Below, piece by piece: positions 30,645 through 42,464 of a stretch of 64,000 nucleotides of DNA (position 1 is its first letter; each line of letters opens with the position of its first letter). The notes under the pieces are model-generated. The model was not told where the DNA came from and searched no databases. It worked only from the letters and a program-made list of their open reading frames with translations. The position numbers and the translations under genes are program-made. The DNA lies in the NCBI RefSeq assembly GCF_023634805.2, contig NZ_CP106881.1, forward strand, positions 1,178,001 through 1,242,000, read 5' to 3'. The DNA comes from Comamonas endophytica. Lineage in GTDB: Bacteria; Pseudomonadota; Gammaproteobacteria; Burkholderiales; Burkholderiaceae_C.

Positions 30645-32384
30645 ATGCCTGCTGCCGATTCCGCCAACCCGCCTTCCTCCAGCACGGCGCTTCCCGGCCT
30701 GGGTCGCGCCCTGATTTCTGCCGGCACGATCACGGCCCAGGCAGCCGAGGAACTGCACCGGAAATCCCAGGCTTCGCGCACCAGCTTCATCTCCGAGCTC
30801 ATCGGCTCCGGGACGGTCTCTCCCTCCCAGCTGGCGCATACCCTGTCCGCCGTGTTCGGCGCGCCGCTGATAGACCTGGACGCGGTCGATCCCGCGATGC
30901 TGCCACAGGGGCTGCTGGCACCCAAGCTCTGCCTGACCTACCGCGTGGTGGTGCTGAGCAAGCGCAACAACCGGCTGACGATCGCCGCTGCCGACCCCAC
31001 CGACCAGGAAGCGGCGGAACGCATCAAGTTCACGTCGCAGATGGGGATCGACTGGATCATTGCCGAGTACGACAAGCTGGTGGCGCTGTGCGAGGCCACG
31101 CACAAGAGCGCCGCCGAGTCGCTGCAGTCGTACACCGCCTCCAGCGACTTCAACTTCGACGACATCAAGGCCGAGGAGCCCGACGAACCCGCCGACAATG
31201 CCGCGGCATCGGACGTCGAAGACGCGCCGGTCGTGAAATTCCTGCACAAGATGCTGCTCGATGCGTTCAACATGCGCGCCTCCGACCTGCATTTCGAGCC
31301 CTACGAGCACCAGTACCGGGTGCGCTTCCGCATCGACGGCGAGCTGCGCGAGATCGCCTCGCCGCCCATTGCCATCAAGGACAAGCTGGCCTCGCGCATC
31401 AAGGTCATCTCGCGCCTGGACATCTCCGAGAAGCGCGTGCCGCAGGATGGGCGCATGAAGCTCAAGGTCGGTCCCAACCGCACCATCGACTTCCGCGTGA
31501 GCACGCTGCCCACGCTGTTCGGCGAGAAGATCGTGATCCGTATCCTGGACCCCGAGAGCGCCAAGATGGGCATCGAGGCGCTGGGCTACGAGCCCGAGGA
31601 GAAGGAGCGGCTGCTGCACGCCATCAGCCGCCCCTACGGCATGATCCTGGTCACGGGCCCCACGGGCTCGGGCAAGACGGTGTCGCTCTACACCTGCCTG
31701 AACCTGCTGAACAAGCCGGGCGTCAACATCGCGACCGCCGAGGACCCCTCGGAAATCAACCTGCCCGGCGTCAACCAGGTCAACGTCAACGAAAAGGCCG
31801 GCCTGACCTTCGCCACCGCGCTCAAGGCCTTCCTGCGCCAGGATCCCGACATCATCATGGTCGGCGAAATCCGCGACCTGGAAACCGCCGATACCTCGAT
31901 CAAGGCCGCCCAGACCGGCCACCTGGTGCTGTCCACCGTGCACACCAACGACGCGCCCAGCACGCTCACGCGCATGCGCAACATGGGCATCGCGCCCTTC
32001 AACATCGCCTCGAGCGTCATCCTGATCACCGCCCAGCGCCTGGCGCGGCGCCTGTGCCAGCAATGCAAGCAGCCGGCCGACGTGCCGCACCAGGCGCTGC
32101 TGGACGCCGGCTACGACGCCAACGACATCGACGGCAGCTGGGTGACCTACAAGGCCGTGGGCTGCAAGGCCTGCAACAGCGGCTACAAGGGCCGCGTCGG
32201 CATCTACCAGGTCATGCCGGTCTCCGAGGAAATCCAGCGCATCATCCTGCGCGACGGCAGCGCGCTCGAGATCGCGGCGCAGGCCAAGCTCGAGGGGGTG
32301 CGCTCGCTGCGCGAATCGGGCCTGTACAAGGCGCGGCTGGGACTGACTTCACTGGAAGAGGTGCTGGCGGTGACCAACGAATAA
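30645..32384 (+). CDS. pilB: Type IV pilus assembly ATPase
   Basis: PilB is the cytoplasmic hexameric ATPase that powers pilus extension. The 579-residue protein has the N-terminal MshEN-type domain (about 20-150), then the GspE/PilB ATPase core. Walker A GPTGSGKTVSLY lies near residues 337-348, the Asp box and Walker B around EDPSEINLPGVNQ and IMVGEIRD, and the HTND His box near 430. A C-terminal zinc site is formed by CQQCKQ and CKACNSG. Because pilC and pilD follow directly, this is the pilus-specific PilB rather than a general secretion GspE. Confidence 0.95.
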   Translation: MPAADSANPPSSSTALPGLGRALISAGTITAQAAEELHRKSQASRTSFISELIGSGTVSPSQLAHTLSAVFGAPLIDLDAVDPAMLPQGLLAPKLCLTYRVVVLSKRNNRLTIAAADPTDQEAAERIKFTSQMGIDWIIAEYDKLVALCEATHKSAAESLQSYTASSDFNFDDIKAEEPDEPADNAAASDVEDAPVVKFLHKMLLDAFNMRASDLHFEPYEHQYRVRFRIDGELREIASPPIAIKDKLASRIKVISRLDISEKRVPQDGRMKLKVGPNRTIDFRVSTLPTLFGEKIVIRILDPESAKMGIEALGYEPEEKERLLHAISRPYGMILVTGPTGSGKTVSLYTCLNLLNKPGVNIATAEDPSEINLPGVNQVNVNEKAGLTFATALKAFLRQDPDIIMVGEIRDLETADTSIKAAQTGHLVLSTVHTNDAPSTLTRMRNMGIAPFNIASSVILITAQRLARRLCQQCKQPADVPHQALLDAGYDANDIDGSWVTYKAVGCKACNSGYKGRVGIYQVMPVSEEIQRIILRDGSALEIAAQAKLEGVRSLRESGLYKARLGLTSLEEVLAVTNE

Positions 32385-32397
32385 ACGAGGGAGCGGC

Positions 32398-33606
32398 ATG
32401 GCGACAGCAGGCATCCAGGATTTCGTCTTCGAGTGGGAAGGCAAGGACCGGCACGGCAAGATCGTGCGCGGCGAGACGCGCGCGGGCGGCGAGAACCAGG
32501 TGCAGGCCACGCTGCGGCGCCAGGGCATCTTTCCCACGCGCATCAAGAAGCGCCGCACCCGCTCGGGCAAGAAGATCAAGCCCAAGGACATCGCGCTGTT
32601 CACGCGCCAGCTGGCCACGATGATGAAGGCCGGCGTGCCGCTGCTGCAGTCCTTCGACATCGTCGCGCGCGGCAACACCAACGCCAGCGTGACCCGCCTG
32701 CTCAACGACATCCGCGCCGACGTCGAGGTGGGCACCTCGCTGAACGCGGCCTTCCGCAAGCATCCGATGTATTTCAACAGCCTCTACTGCAACCTGGTCG
32801 AGGCCGGGGAATCGGCCGGCATCCTGGAGACCCTGCTCGACCGGCTGGCGCTCTACATGGAAAAGACCGAGGCCATCAAGGGCAAGATCAAATCGGCCCT
32901 GATGTATCCGAGCGCGGTGATCGTCGTCACCTTCGTGGTCATCGCGGTGATCATGATCTTCGTGGTGCCGGCCTTCAAGGAGGTGTTCAGCTCCTTCGGC
33001 GCGGACCTGCCCGCGCCCACGCTGCTGGTCATGGCCATCAGCGACGTCTTCGTGCAGTGGTGGTGGCTGATCTTCGGCCTGATCGGCGGCGGCATCTACT
33101 TCTTCATGCAGGCCTGGCGGCGCAGCCCGAACATCCAGATGACCATGGACCGGCTCATGCTGCGCCTGCCGATCTTCGGCGTGCTGATACAGAAATCCAG
33201 CGTCGCGCGCTGGACGCGCACGCTCTCGACGATGTTTGCCGCGGGCGTGCCGCTGGTCGAGGCGCTGGATTCGGTGGGCGGCGCGGCGGGCAATGCCGTC
33301 TATGCCCAGGCCACCGAGAAGATCCAGCAGGAGGTCTCGACCGGCACCAGCCTCACGGCCGCCATGACCGCGACCAATGTGTTTCCCTCGATGGTGCTGC
33401 AGATGTGCGCCATCGGCGAGGAATCGGGCTCGATCGACCACATGCTGGGCAAGGCCGCCGATTTCTACGAGCAGGAGGTCGACGAGATGGTGGCCGGCCT
33501 GTCGAGCCTGATGGAGCCGATCATCATCGTCTTCCTTGGCACCATCATCGGCGGCATCGTGGTCGCCATGTACCTGCCGATCTTCCAGCTGGGCCAGGTG
33601 GTCTGA
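32398..33606 (+). CDS. pilC: Type IV pilus inner-membrane platform protein
   Basis: PilC is the inner-membrane platform that couples PilB and PilT to pilin entry. The 402-residue protein has two GspF-type cytoplasmic domains, each followed by membrane helices: LFTRQLATMMKAGVPLLQSFDI near 65 and WTRTLSTMFAAGVPLVEALD near 270. Transmembrane segments occur near 170-195, 220-240 and 375-395 (IIIVFLGTIIGGIVVAMYLPIF). It starts 13 bp after pilB, and its stop shares a base with the pilD start. Confidence 0.95.
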   Translation: MATAGIQDFVFEWEGKDRHGKIVRGETRAGGENQVQATLRRQGIFPTRIKKRRTRSGKKIKPKDIALFTRQLATMMKAGVPLLQSFDIVARGNTNASVTRLLNDIRADVEVGTSLNAAFRKHPMYFNSLYCNLVEAGESAGILETLLDRLALYMEKTEAIKGKIKSALMYPSAVIVVTFVVIAVIMIFVVPAFKEVFSSFGADLPAPTLLVMAISDVFVQWWWLIFGLIGGGIYFFMQAWRRSPNIQMTMDRLMLRLPIFGVLIQKSSVARWTRTLSTMFAAGVPLVEALDSVGGAAGNAVYAQATEKIQQEVSTGTSLTAAMTATNVFPSMVLQMCAIGEESGSIDHMLGKAADFYEQEVDEMVAGLSSLMEPIIIVFLGTIIGGIVVAMYLPIFQLGQVV

Positions 33607-34487
33607 TGCCGATGGGTTGGGAATTCGCCGCCCTGGGCGGCGTGCTGGGCCTGCTGATCGGCAGTTTCCTGAACGTGGTGATCCACCGCCTGCCGAAGAT
33701 CATGGAGCGGCAATGGGCCGAGGAATGCCTGCAGCATGCGCAGGAGCAGGCACTGGCCGCGGGCCAGGCCCCGCCTCCCGCTGCGGCCGCGGAACCCTTC
33801 AGCCTGAGCACCCCGCGTTCGCGCTGCCCGCACTGCGGCCATGCGATCCGCTGGTATGAAAACATCCCGGTGCTGAGCTATCTGGCGCTGCGCGGGCAAT
33901 GCGCGGCGTGCAAGGCGCGCATCAGCCCGCGCTATCCGCTGGTGGAGCTGGCCACGGCCGCGCTGTTCGCCTTCTGCCTGGGAAAGTGGGGTCTCACCGC
34001 CACCGGCCTGGCATGGTGCGGCTTCAGCGCCGCGCTGCTGGCGCTGGCGCTGATCGACTGGGACACCACGCTGCTGCCCGACGGCATCACGCTGCCGCTG
34101 CTATGGGCAGGACTGCTCGCGGCGGCACTGCGCTGGACGGAAGTGCCGCTGGCCGATGCGGTCTGGGGCGCGGCCGCGGGCTATCTGTCGCTGTGGCTGG
34201 TGTTCTGGGGCTTCAAGCTGGCGACCGGCAAGGACGGCATGGGCTATGGCGACTTCAAGCTGTTTGCCGCGCTGGGCGCCTGGTTCGGCTGGCAGGCGCT
34301 GGTGCCGATGATCCTTGCGGCCTCGGTGATCGGCGCGGTGGTCGGCATTGCCATGAAGCTGCGCAGCCAGCTGCGCGAGGGCGGCTACATTCCTTTCGGC
34401 CCGTTCCTGGCGGGCGCCGGCTTTGCGGCCCTCCTCTTCGGGCCGCAGCGCATGCTCGAGCGCTTCCTGGCGCTGCTGGGGCTGTGA
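33606..34487 (+). CDS. pilD: Prepilin peptidase and N-methyltransferase
   Basis: PilD cuts the leader of type IV prepilins after glycine and N-methylates the new N-terminal residue. The 293-residue protein contains the zinc-type CPHCGH...CAACKA pairs (about 76-106) of the methyltransferase region. The two catalytic aspartates lie in IDWDTTLLPD and in GMGYGDFKL. Eight hydrophobic segments are expected in this family and are consistent with the sequence. The start overlaps the pilC stop (TGATG), and the stop overlaps the coaE start in the same way, so the block is translated as a chain. Confidence 0.95.
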   Translation: MPMGWEFAALGGVLGLLIGSFLNVVIHRLPKIMERQWAEECLQHAQEQALAAGQAPPPAAAAEPFSLSTPRSRCPHCGHAIRWYENIPVLSYLALRGQCAACKARISPRYPLVELATAALFAFCLGKWGLTATGLAWCGFSAALLALALIDWDTTLLPDGITLPLLWAGLLAAALRWTEVPLADAVWGAAAGYLSLWLVFWGFKLATGKDGMGYGDFKLFAALGAWFGWQALVPMILAASVIGAVVGIAMKLRSQLREGGYIPFGPFLAGAGFAALLFGPQRMLERFLALLGL

Positions 34488-35119
34488 TGGAGCGCGGCGC
34501 CCCGACCTCCCGCTGGCGCACGCCGCGCCTGGGCGTCACGGGCGGCATCGGCAGCGGCAAGAGCACCTTTGCCGCGATGCTGGCGGCGCGCGGCGCCATC
34601 CATATCGATGCCGACCAGATCGCGCGCAGCGTCACGGCGGCCGGTGGCCTGGCCATGGCGCCCATCGCCGCGGCCTTTGGCGCCGAACTGATCGACGCAG
34701 ATGGCGGCCTGCACCGCGAGCGCATGCGCGCGCTGGCCTTTGCCGACCCGACGGCGCGCGCGCGGCTCGAAGCCATCGTGCATCCGCTGGTGGGCCAGGC
34801 CACGGCCGGGCGCATTGCGCAGGCCGAGCAGGCGGGGGCGAAGCTGCTGGTTCTGGACATTCCGCTGCTGGTCGAATCGGGCCGCTGGAGCGGCCAGCTG
34901 GACCAGGTGCTGGTGGTCGATTGCCGCGAAGCCACGCAGATCGAACGCGTCATGCGGCGCAGCCAGCTGGCGCCCGAAGCCATCGAACGCATCCTCGCGG
35001 CCCAGGCCACGCGCCGGGCGCGGCGGGCAGCGGCCGATATCATTATTTACAATGACACGCAGGATCTGGAGCGTTTGCGCGCGCATGCGTTTCGGATCGG
35101 CGCGTTGTTCGGGCTATGA
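34487..35119 (+). CDS. coaE: Dephospho-CoA kinase
   Basis: CoaE phosphorylates the 3' hydroxyl of dephospho-CoA in the last step of CoA synthesis. The 210-residue protein has the P-loop GGIGSGKST at about 19-27, DADQIAR near 43 for substrate binding, and LVLDIPLLVESG and VVDC segments typical of the family. The start overlaps the pilD stop by one base. Placement after pilD is the standard order in beta- and gamma-proteobacteria. Confidence 0.95.
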   Translation: MERGAPTSRWRTPRLGVTGGIGSGKSTFAAMLAARGAIHIDADQIARSVTAAGGLAMAPIAAAFGAELIDADGGLHRERMRALAFADPTARARLEAIVHPLVGQATAGRIAQAEQAGAKLLVLDIPLLVESGRWSGQLDQVLVVDCREATQIERVMRRSQLAPEAIERILAAQATRRARRAAADIIIYNDTQDLERLRAHAFRIGALFGL

Positions 35120-35179
35120 TGGCCCATGGCTTGACCTGCAGCCGCACTGAGATGAACAGGCCCTGGGAGCCCTGCCAGC

Positions 35180-35935
35180 GTGATCCTCTACGAATACCCT
35201 TTCAATGAACGCCTGAGAACCTATCTCCGGCTGGAATGCCTGTTCCGCCGCCTGGGCGAGCTGATCGCACGCCCGGCGCCGACCGACCACCATTTCGCGC
35301 TGGTCACGATCTTCGAGATCATGGACGTCGCGGCGCGCGTGGACCTCAAGGCCGACGTGCTCAAGGACCTGGAGAAGCAGAAGGCGCTGCTCGACAGCTA
35401 CCGCGGCAATCCGACCATTGCCAGCGAGCTGCTCGACCAGATCATCGACCGGCTTGACGCCTGCTTCGCGGCGCTCAATGCCCAGACCGGAAAGACCGGC
35501 CAGGTCCTGACCGAGAACGACTGGCTGATGGCCATCCGCAGCCGCGTCAGCATTCCCGGCGGCACCTGCGGCTTCGACCTGCCGGCCTACCATGCATGGC
35601 AGCATCTGGACGTCCACGTGCGCCAGCAGGCGCTGGAAGGCTGGACCAGTTCGCTGACCCCGCTGGCCGATGCGCTGTTCGTGCTGATGCAGATGCTGCG
35701 CGACACCGGCGTGCCCCAGCGCGTCGTGGCCGAGAACGGCCAGTTCCAGCAGAACCTGCCGACGGGACGGAGCTTCCAGCTGCTGCGCCTGCGCATCGAT
35801 CCCGCGCTGAACCTGGTGCCGGAGATCAGCGGCAACCGGCTGCTGGTGTCGGTGCGGATGATGCGCGCGGATGCCAATGGCAAGCTGCAGCCCTGCCCCG
35901 AGAACGCGGCTTTCGAAATAACACTTTGCGCTTGA
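35180..35935 (+). CDS. zapD: Cell division protein ZapD
   Basis: ZapD binds the FtsZ C-terminus and bundles protofilaments at the Z ring. The 251-residue protein begins (GTG) ILYEYPFNERLRTYLRLE, the conserved family opening, and continues with HHFALVTIFEIMDV. GTG at 35180 is the only start that gives this N-terminus; a GGGAG lies about 11 bases upstream. Genes coaE-zapD-yacG form the classical run. Confidence 0.94.
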   Translation: MILYEYPFNERLRTYLRLECLFRRLGELIARPAPTDHHFALVTIFEIMDVAARVDLKADVLKDLEKQKALLDSYRGNPTIASELLDQIIDRLDACFAALNAQTGKTGQVLTENDWLMAIRSRVSIPGGTCGFDLPAYHAWQHLDVHVRQQALEGWTSSLTPLADALFVLMQMLRDTGVPQRVVAENGQFQQNLPTGRSFQLLRLRIDPALNLVPEISGNRLLVSVRMMRADANGKLQPCPENAAFEITLCA

Positions 35936-35942
35936 AGACGCG

Positions 35943-36152
35943 ATGACAAATACCCCCGAAGCCCCCATCGTGCGCTGCCCCACCTGCAAGGGCCCGAGCG
36001 TGTTCGGCCCGCAGAACCGCTGGCGCCCGTTCTGCAGCGAGCGCTGCCGCCAGATCGACCTGGGCGCCTGGGCGAATGAGGAATTCCGTGTGCCCTCGCA
36101 GGTGCCACCCGAAGGTGCCCCGCACGGCGATCCCCGCGAACAGCAAGATTAA
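35943..36152 (+). CDS. yacG: DNA gyrase inhibitor YacG
   Basis: This 69-residue zinc protein binds GyrB and inhibits gyrase in enterobacteria. The four zinc ligands are visible in CPTCKGP and CSERCRQIDLGAWA. The acidic C-terminus is short. Its 3' end overlaps the convergent mutT gene by four bases. Confidence 0.94.
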   Translation: MTNTPEAPIVRCPTCKGPSVFGPQNRWRPFCSERCRQIDLGAWANEEFRVPSQVPPEGAPHGDPREQQD

Positions 36153-36607
36153 AGGCCAGGCGTGGCCTCGGGCAGATGCCGGGTGTAATGCTCGGCATCG
36201 AATGCCATCCCACGCTCCTGCGCCAGCCATTGCAGCACCGGCAACGAGCCCGGCAGCACCGGTTTGACATCGAGCGGCAGCTGCTGCCAGGCCATCGACT
36301 GGCCTTCGCGCATGTCGAACGTGCCCTGCCAGTCGCGCACCTTGCACCAGTGCAACCGCACCAGCGCATGCGGGTAGTCGTGCTCGGTGACCTTCCAGAC
36401 CTCGGCCGCGCCGATGGTGATGCCCAGTTCCTCGATCAGCTCGCGGCGCAGCGCCTGCTCCACCGATTCGCCGTCTTCCAGCTTGCCGCCCGGGAACTCC
36501 CAGTAGCCCGCGCAGGGCTTGCCCTCGGGACGCGAGGTCAGCAGCAGCGCATCGTCGGCGCGGATCAGCACGCCGACCGCGACTTCGGTATGTTTGCGCA
36601 GGCTCAC
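36149..36607 (-). CDS. mutT: 8-oxo-dGTP diphosphatase (Nudix MutT)
   Basis: MutT-type enzymes hydrolyse oxidised GTP and dGTP and so prevent A:T to C:G mutations. The 152-residue protein opens with KHTEVAVGVLIRADDALLLTSRP and holds the Nudix box GGKLEDGESVEQALRRELIEELGI at about 40-63. The segment YWEFPGGK is the MutT-type form. Its start overlaps the stop of the upstream AAA ATPase gene by four bases, so translation is coupled. Confidence 0.88.
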   Translation of the reverse strand: MSLRKHTEVAVGVLIRADDALLLTSRPEGKPCAGYWEFPGGKLEDGESVEQALRRELIEELGITIGAAEVWKVTEHDYPHALVRLHWCKVRDWQGTFDMREGQSMAWQQLPLDVKPVLPGSLPVLQWLAQERGMAFDAEHYTRHLPEATPGL

Positions 36608-37548
36608 AGTTCGGCCTCTTCTGCAAGACCGCTGACATCGGCAATACCCGCGGCAGCCGCGGCATGGGACTCCCGTCCCGCGTAGTCGCGCGCGAACTGG
36701 TGCGCCACGCGCCCGCTGCGCGATCCGCGCTCGAGCGCCCAGACCAGGGCCTCGGCGCGCGCCGCGGCTATTGCCGCCTCATCCACGCCCAGCGCCGACA
36801 GCCATTGCGCCACCACCGCCAGATATTCCTCCTGGCTGAAGGGATAGAAGCTGACCCACAGGCCGAAGCGTTCCGACAGCGAGATCTTCTCCTCCACCAC
36901 CTCGCCGGGATGGATCTCGCCATCGCCGCCGCGTTGCGCCGCGAGGTTGTCGCTCATGTACTCGGGCAGCAGATGGCGCCGGTTGCTGGTGGCATAGACC
37001 AGCACATTCGGGCTTGCGGCCGACACCGAGCCATCGAGGATCGATTTCATGGCCTTGTAGCCGGGCTCGCCCTCCTCGAAGCTCAGGTCATCGCAGTAGA
37101 TGATGAACTTCTCGGGCCGGCCGGCCACCACGTCGACGATGTCGGGGAGGTCGGTCAGGTCCTGCTTGTCGACCTCGATCAGGCGCAGGCCCTGCGGCGC
37201 ATATTCATGCAGGCAGGCGCGGATCAGCGAGGACTTGCCCGTGCCGCGCGCGCCCGTCAGCAGCACGTTGTTGGCCGTGCGCCCCTGCACGAACTGCTCG
37301 GTGTTGCGCGCGATCTTCTCCTTCTGGCCCTCGATGTTCTGCAGGTCCGACAGCGCCATCGCGCCGATGTGCCGCACCGGCTCGAGCAGCCCGCAGCCAT
37401 TGGCGCGCTTGCGGTAGCGCCAGGCGATGGCCTCGCTCCAGTCCTGGGGCGACTGCAGCGGCTGGGGCAGCACGGCCTCGATGCGCTGCATCAGCTGTTC
37501 GGCACGCGCCACCAGGCGCTCGAGGGGGTTGGCTTGGGAATCCGTCAT
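36604..37548 (-). CDS. AAA-type ATP-binding protein, DUF815 family
   Basis: This 314-residue protein is a P-loop ATPase of the DUF815 group. Walker A GARGTGKSS lies near residues 99-107 and a Walker B-like stretch FIIYCDDLSFEE near 148-159, followed by sensor-like VLVYATSNRRHLLPEYM. A recognisable core phrase is the DLQNIEGQKEKI..NT segment upstream of the P-loop. Such proteins are widespread and uncharacterised; a chaperone or loader role is speculative. The gene is coupled to mutT and follows a repeat element on its 5' side. Confidence 0.85.
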   Translation of the reverse strand: MTDSQANPLERLVARAEQLMQRIEAVLPQPLQSPQDWSEAIAWRYRKRANGCGLLEPVRHIGAMALSDLQNIEGQKEKIARNTEQFVQGRTANNVLLTGARGTGKSSLIRACLHEYAPQGLRLIEVDKQDLTDLPDIVDVVAGRPEKFIIYCDDLSFEEGEPGYKAMKSILDGSVSAASPNVLVYATSNRRHLLPEYMSDNLAAQRGGDGEIHPGEVVEEKISLSERFGLWVSFYPFSQEEYLAVVAQWLSALGVDEAAIAAARAEALVWALERGSRSGRVAHQFARDYAGRESHAAAAAGIADVSGLAEEAEL

Positions 37549-37598
37549 GGCAGGGCTTTTGTGTCTCGGGATGTTTTATCGCAAGCGCCAGCACGTTA

Positions 37599-37674
37599 CC
37601 GTTCGTGGTGAGCCTGTCGAACCATGGACGTCCATCCTTCGACGGGGCCGCCAAGGCAAGCTCAGGACAAACGG
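37599..37674. repeat. REP-like intergenic inverted repeat, copy 2
   Basis: The element starts CCGTTCGTGGTGAGCCTGTCGAA and, after ACCATGGACGTCCATC, continues CTTCGACGG...CTCAGGACAAACGG. The arms are imperfectly complementary. It lies between the AAA ATPase start and the argJ stop and shows the same core words as the copies at 3232 and 61563. Confidence 0.75.
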
Positions 37675-37706
37675 AAACCTGCCCGGCATTGCTGGGCAGG
37701 ATGGCG

Positions 37707-38936
37707 TCAGGAACGGTAATCCGCGTTGATGGTCACATATTCGTGGCTGAAATCGCAGGTCCACACCGTATCGACGGCATCGCCACGTCCCAGCAGCACG
37801 CGCACCGTGATTTCCTGCTGCTTCATGACGCGCTGGCCGTCTTCCTCGCGGTAGTCGGGGTTGCGGCCACCCTTGATCGCCACGTGCACGTCGTCGAGAT
37901 AGAGGTCGATGCCGGTCTGGTCGAGATCGGCAATGCCCGCATAGCCGACAGCAGCCAGGATGCGGCCCAGGTTCGGGTCGCTGGCGAAGAACGCGGTCTT
38001 GACCAGCGGCGAATGCGCGATGGCATAGGCCACCTGGCGGCATTCCTCGCCGGTCTTTCCGCCTTCGACGCGCACGGTGATGAACTTGGTGGCACCCTCG
38101 CCGTCGCGCACGATGGCCTGGGCCAGCTTCTGCGCCACTTCCAGCAGCGCCGCCTGCAGGGCCTGGCCCTCGGCGCTGGTCAGCGAGGTGATCTGTGCGT
38201 GCTTGGCGCGGTTGGTCGCCACCAGCACGAAGGAATCGTTGGTCGAGGTGTCGCCGTCGATGGTCACGCGGTTGAACGAGCCCTCGGCCAGCTGGGTCAC
38301 CAGCGGCTGCAGCAGCTCGGGCGCGATGTTCGCATCGGTAGCCAGGAAACCGAGCATGGTCGCCATGTTCGGGCGGATCATGCCCGCGCCCTTGCTGATG
38401 CCGGTGATCGAGACCGTGGCTTCGCCGATGCGCACCTGGCGGCTGAAGGCCTTGGGCAGGGTGTCGGTGGTCATGATGCCTTCGGCCGCGCGCGCCCAGT
38501 GCGCGGGCTGCGCGTCGGCCAGCGCCGCGGGCAGGCCGGCGACGATGCGATCCACGGGCAGCGGCTCCATGATCACGCCGGTGGAGAACGGCAGCACCTG
38601 GTGCGCGGACACGCCCAGCAGCTCGGCCAGCGCGGCGCTGGTGGCGCGCGCATTGGCCAGGCCCTGCGCACCGGTGCCGGCGTTGGCATTGCCGGTGTTG
38701 ATGACCATGGCGCGCACCGCGCCGCCCCGGGCCAGGTGCTCGCGGCTGACCTGCACCGGCGCGGCGCAGAAGCGGTTCTGTGTGAACACGCCGGCCACGG
38801 CCGCGCCTTCATCGAGCAGGAACACCGTCAGGTCCTTGCGGTTGGCCTTGCGCACGCCGGCTTCGGCGACGCCAATACGGACACCGTCGATGGCAAGCAG
38901 TTCGGCGGCAACGGGAGCGGAGAGATTCACGGGCAT
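37707..38936 (-). CDS. argJ: Bifunctional glutamate N-acetyltransferase / amino-acid acetyltransferase
   Basis: ArgJ transfers acetyl from N-acetylornithine to glutamate, recycling acetyl groups in arginine synthesis. The bifunctional form also uses acetyl-CoA. The 409-residue precursor cleaves itself before a threonine: the site is Ala192-Thr193 in PNMATML, preceded by SKGAGMI. The C-terminus [14 protein letters not shown] is conserved. Whether it is mono- or bifunctional cannot be decided from the sequence alone. Confidence 0.96.
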   Translation of the reverse strand: MPVNLSAPVAAELLAIDGVRIGVAEAGVRKANRKDLTVFLLDEGAAVAGVFTQNRFCAAPVQVSREHLARGGAVRAMVINTGNANAGTGAQGLANARATSAALAELLGVSAHQVLPFSTGVIMEPLPVDRIVAGLPAALADAQPAHWARAAEGIMTTDTLPKAFSRQVRIGEATVSITGISKGAGMIRPNMATMLGFLATDANIAPELLQPLVTQLAEGSFNRVTIDGDTSTNDSFVLVATNRAKHAQITSLTSAEGQALQAALLEVAQKLAQAIVRDGEGATKFITVRVEGGKTGEECRQVAYAIAHSPLVKTAFFASDPNLGRILAAVGYAGIADLDQTGIDLYLDDVHVAIKGGRNPDYREEDGQRVMKQQEITVRVLLGRGDAVDTVWTCDFSHEYVTINADYRS

Positions 38937-38995
38937 GCGAATGTCTTTCGTGAAGAGGAAATCAAACGATTATGCGGAAGAACGCAGCGGTCAAT

Positions 38996-39020
38996 GCAAA
39001 ACACGGGCCGCAGCCCGTGC
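38996..39020 (-). terminator. Intrinsic terminator after secA
   Basis: On the minus strand, CACGGGC-TGCG-GCCCGTG is followed by TTTTG. It starts about 23 bp beyond the secA stop and separates secA from argJ. Confidence 0.75.
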
Positions 39021-39042
39021 TTCGTATTGGTTCACAAATCGA

Positions 39043-41799
<2,757 letters not shown>

Positions 41800-41970
41800 G
41801 CAAACAGATTCACCTTGCCTGCCCAAGGCATGCAAGGAAACCGGAGTCCCTAAGAAGAATGGATTTCAGATAAGGCCGCCCCATGGAATTTCTACAGCAA
41901 GAACCCATAATGCGGAAGACTGATTGAATCATTCTAACTGCCTCATCCCGTGCGGGGCATGCCTGGCCCT

Positions 41971-42270
41971 ATGAACCGTCGCAACTACCCCATTTCACTG
42001 CAGCAAGCCGCCCAGTCCTCGCCCACGCTGGCCAAGCTGGTGGCCATGACGCAGGATTCCTCCGCTCGTCTCGAAGCCATCCAGCCGCTGATGCCGATCA
42101 CCTTGCGCAAGGTGGTGCAGGCCGGCCCCATCGAGGGCAGCTGCTGGTGCCTGCTGGTCAGGAACAATGCCGCGGCGGCGAAGCTGCGCCAGCTGCTGCC
42201 GGCATTTGCGGCGCATTTGCGCGTGAAGGGGTGGGATGTGACCGAAATCAGGCTCAAGGTACAGGCTTGA
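41971..42270 (+). CDS. DciA-like (DUF721) helicase-operator protein
   Basis: This 99-residue protein resembles the KH-like DUF721 domain of DciA, the loader and operator of the replicative helicase DnaB in bacteria without DnaC. Seen are the N-terminal SLQQAAQSSPTLAKL, the WCLLVRNNAAAAKLRQLLPAFAAHL helix-strand unit and KVQA at the end. It is divergent from secA, its frequent neighbour. The ATG at 41971 is preferred for its Arg-rich start MNRRNYP; in-frame GTG 41950 or ATG 41959 are alternatives. Similarity is moderate, so the call is to family. Confidence 0.75.
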   Translation: MNRRNYPISLQQAAQSSPTLAKLVAMTQDSSARLEAIQPLMPITLRKVVQAGPIEGSCWCLLVRNNAAAAKLRQLLPAFAAHLRVKGWDVTEIRLKVQA

Positions 42271-42287
42271 GGGATTTCTTGAGAAGA

Positions 42288-42363
42288 TGGTGCCGGTTGT
42301 CGGATTCGAACTGACGACCTACCGCTTACAAGGCGGGTGCTCTACCAACTGAGCTAAACCGGC
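42288..42363 (-). tRNA. tRNA-Thr (anticodon TGT)
   Basis: A 76-nt cloverleaf on the minus strand begins GCCGGTT and ends AACCGGC plus ACCA. The anticodon loop CTTGTAA gives anticodon TGT. The D arm is GCTCAGTTGGTAGAGC, and the T loop TTCGAAT. The lowest pair of the anticodon stem (27-43) is a C-T mismatch. Reads ACA threonine codons. Confidence 0.95.
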
Positions 42364-42437
42364 GAAGCCCGAATTCTAGCGCATGGAAAACGGGCGCAAA
42401 TCCGGACGCGGCATTTTATTTGCCGGCGAAAACCGGA

Positions 42438-42457
42438 GGCTGGCTCGCGAGCCAGCC
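42438..42457 (-). terminator. Hairpin after sspB
   Basis: GGCTGGCTCGCGAGCCAGCC is a perfect 20-bp palindrome 8 bp past the sspB stop. On the minus strand it is followed by TCCGGTTTTC, so it may be a weak terminator of the sspA-sspB transcript. Confidence 0.5.
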
Positions 42458-42464
42458 CCCCATC

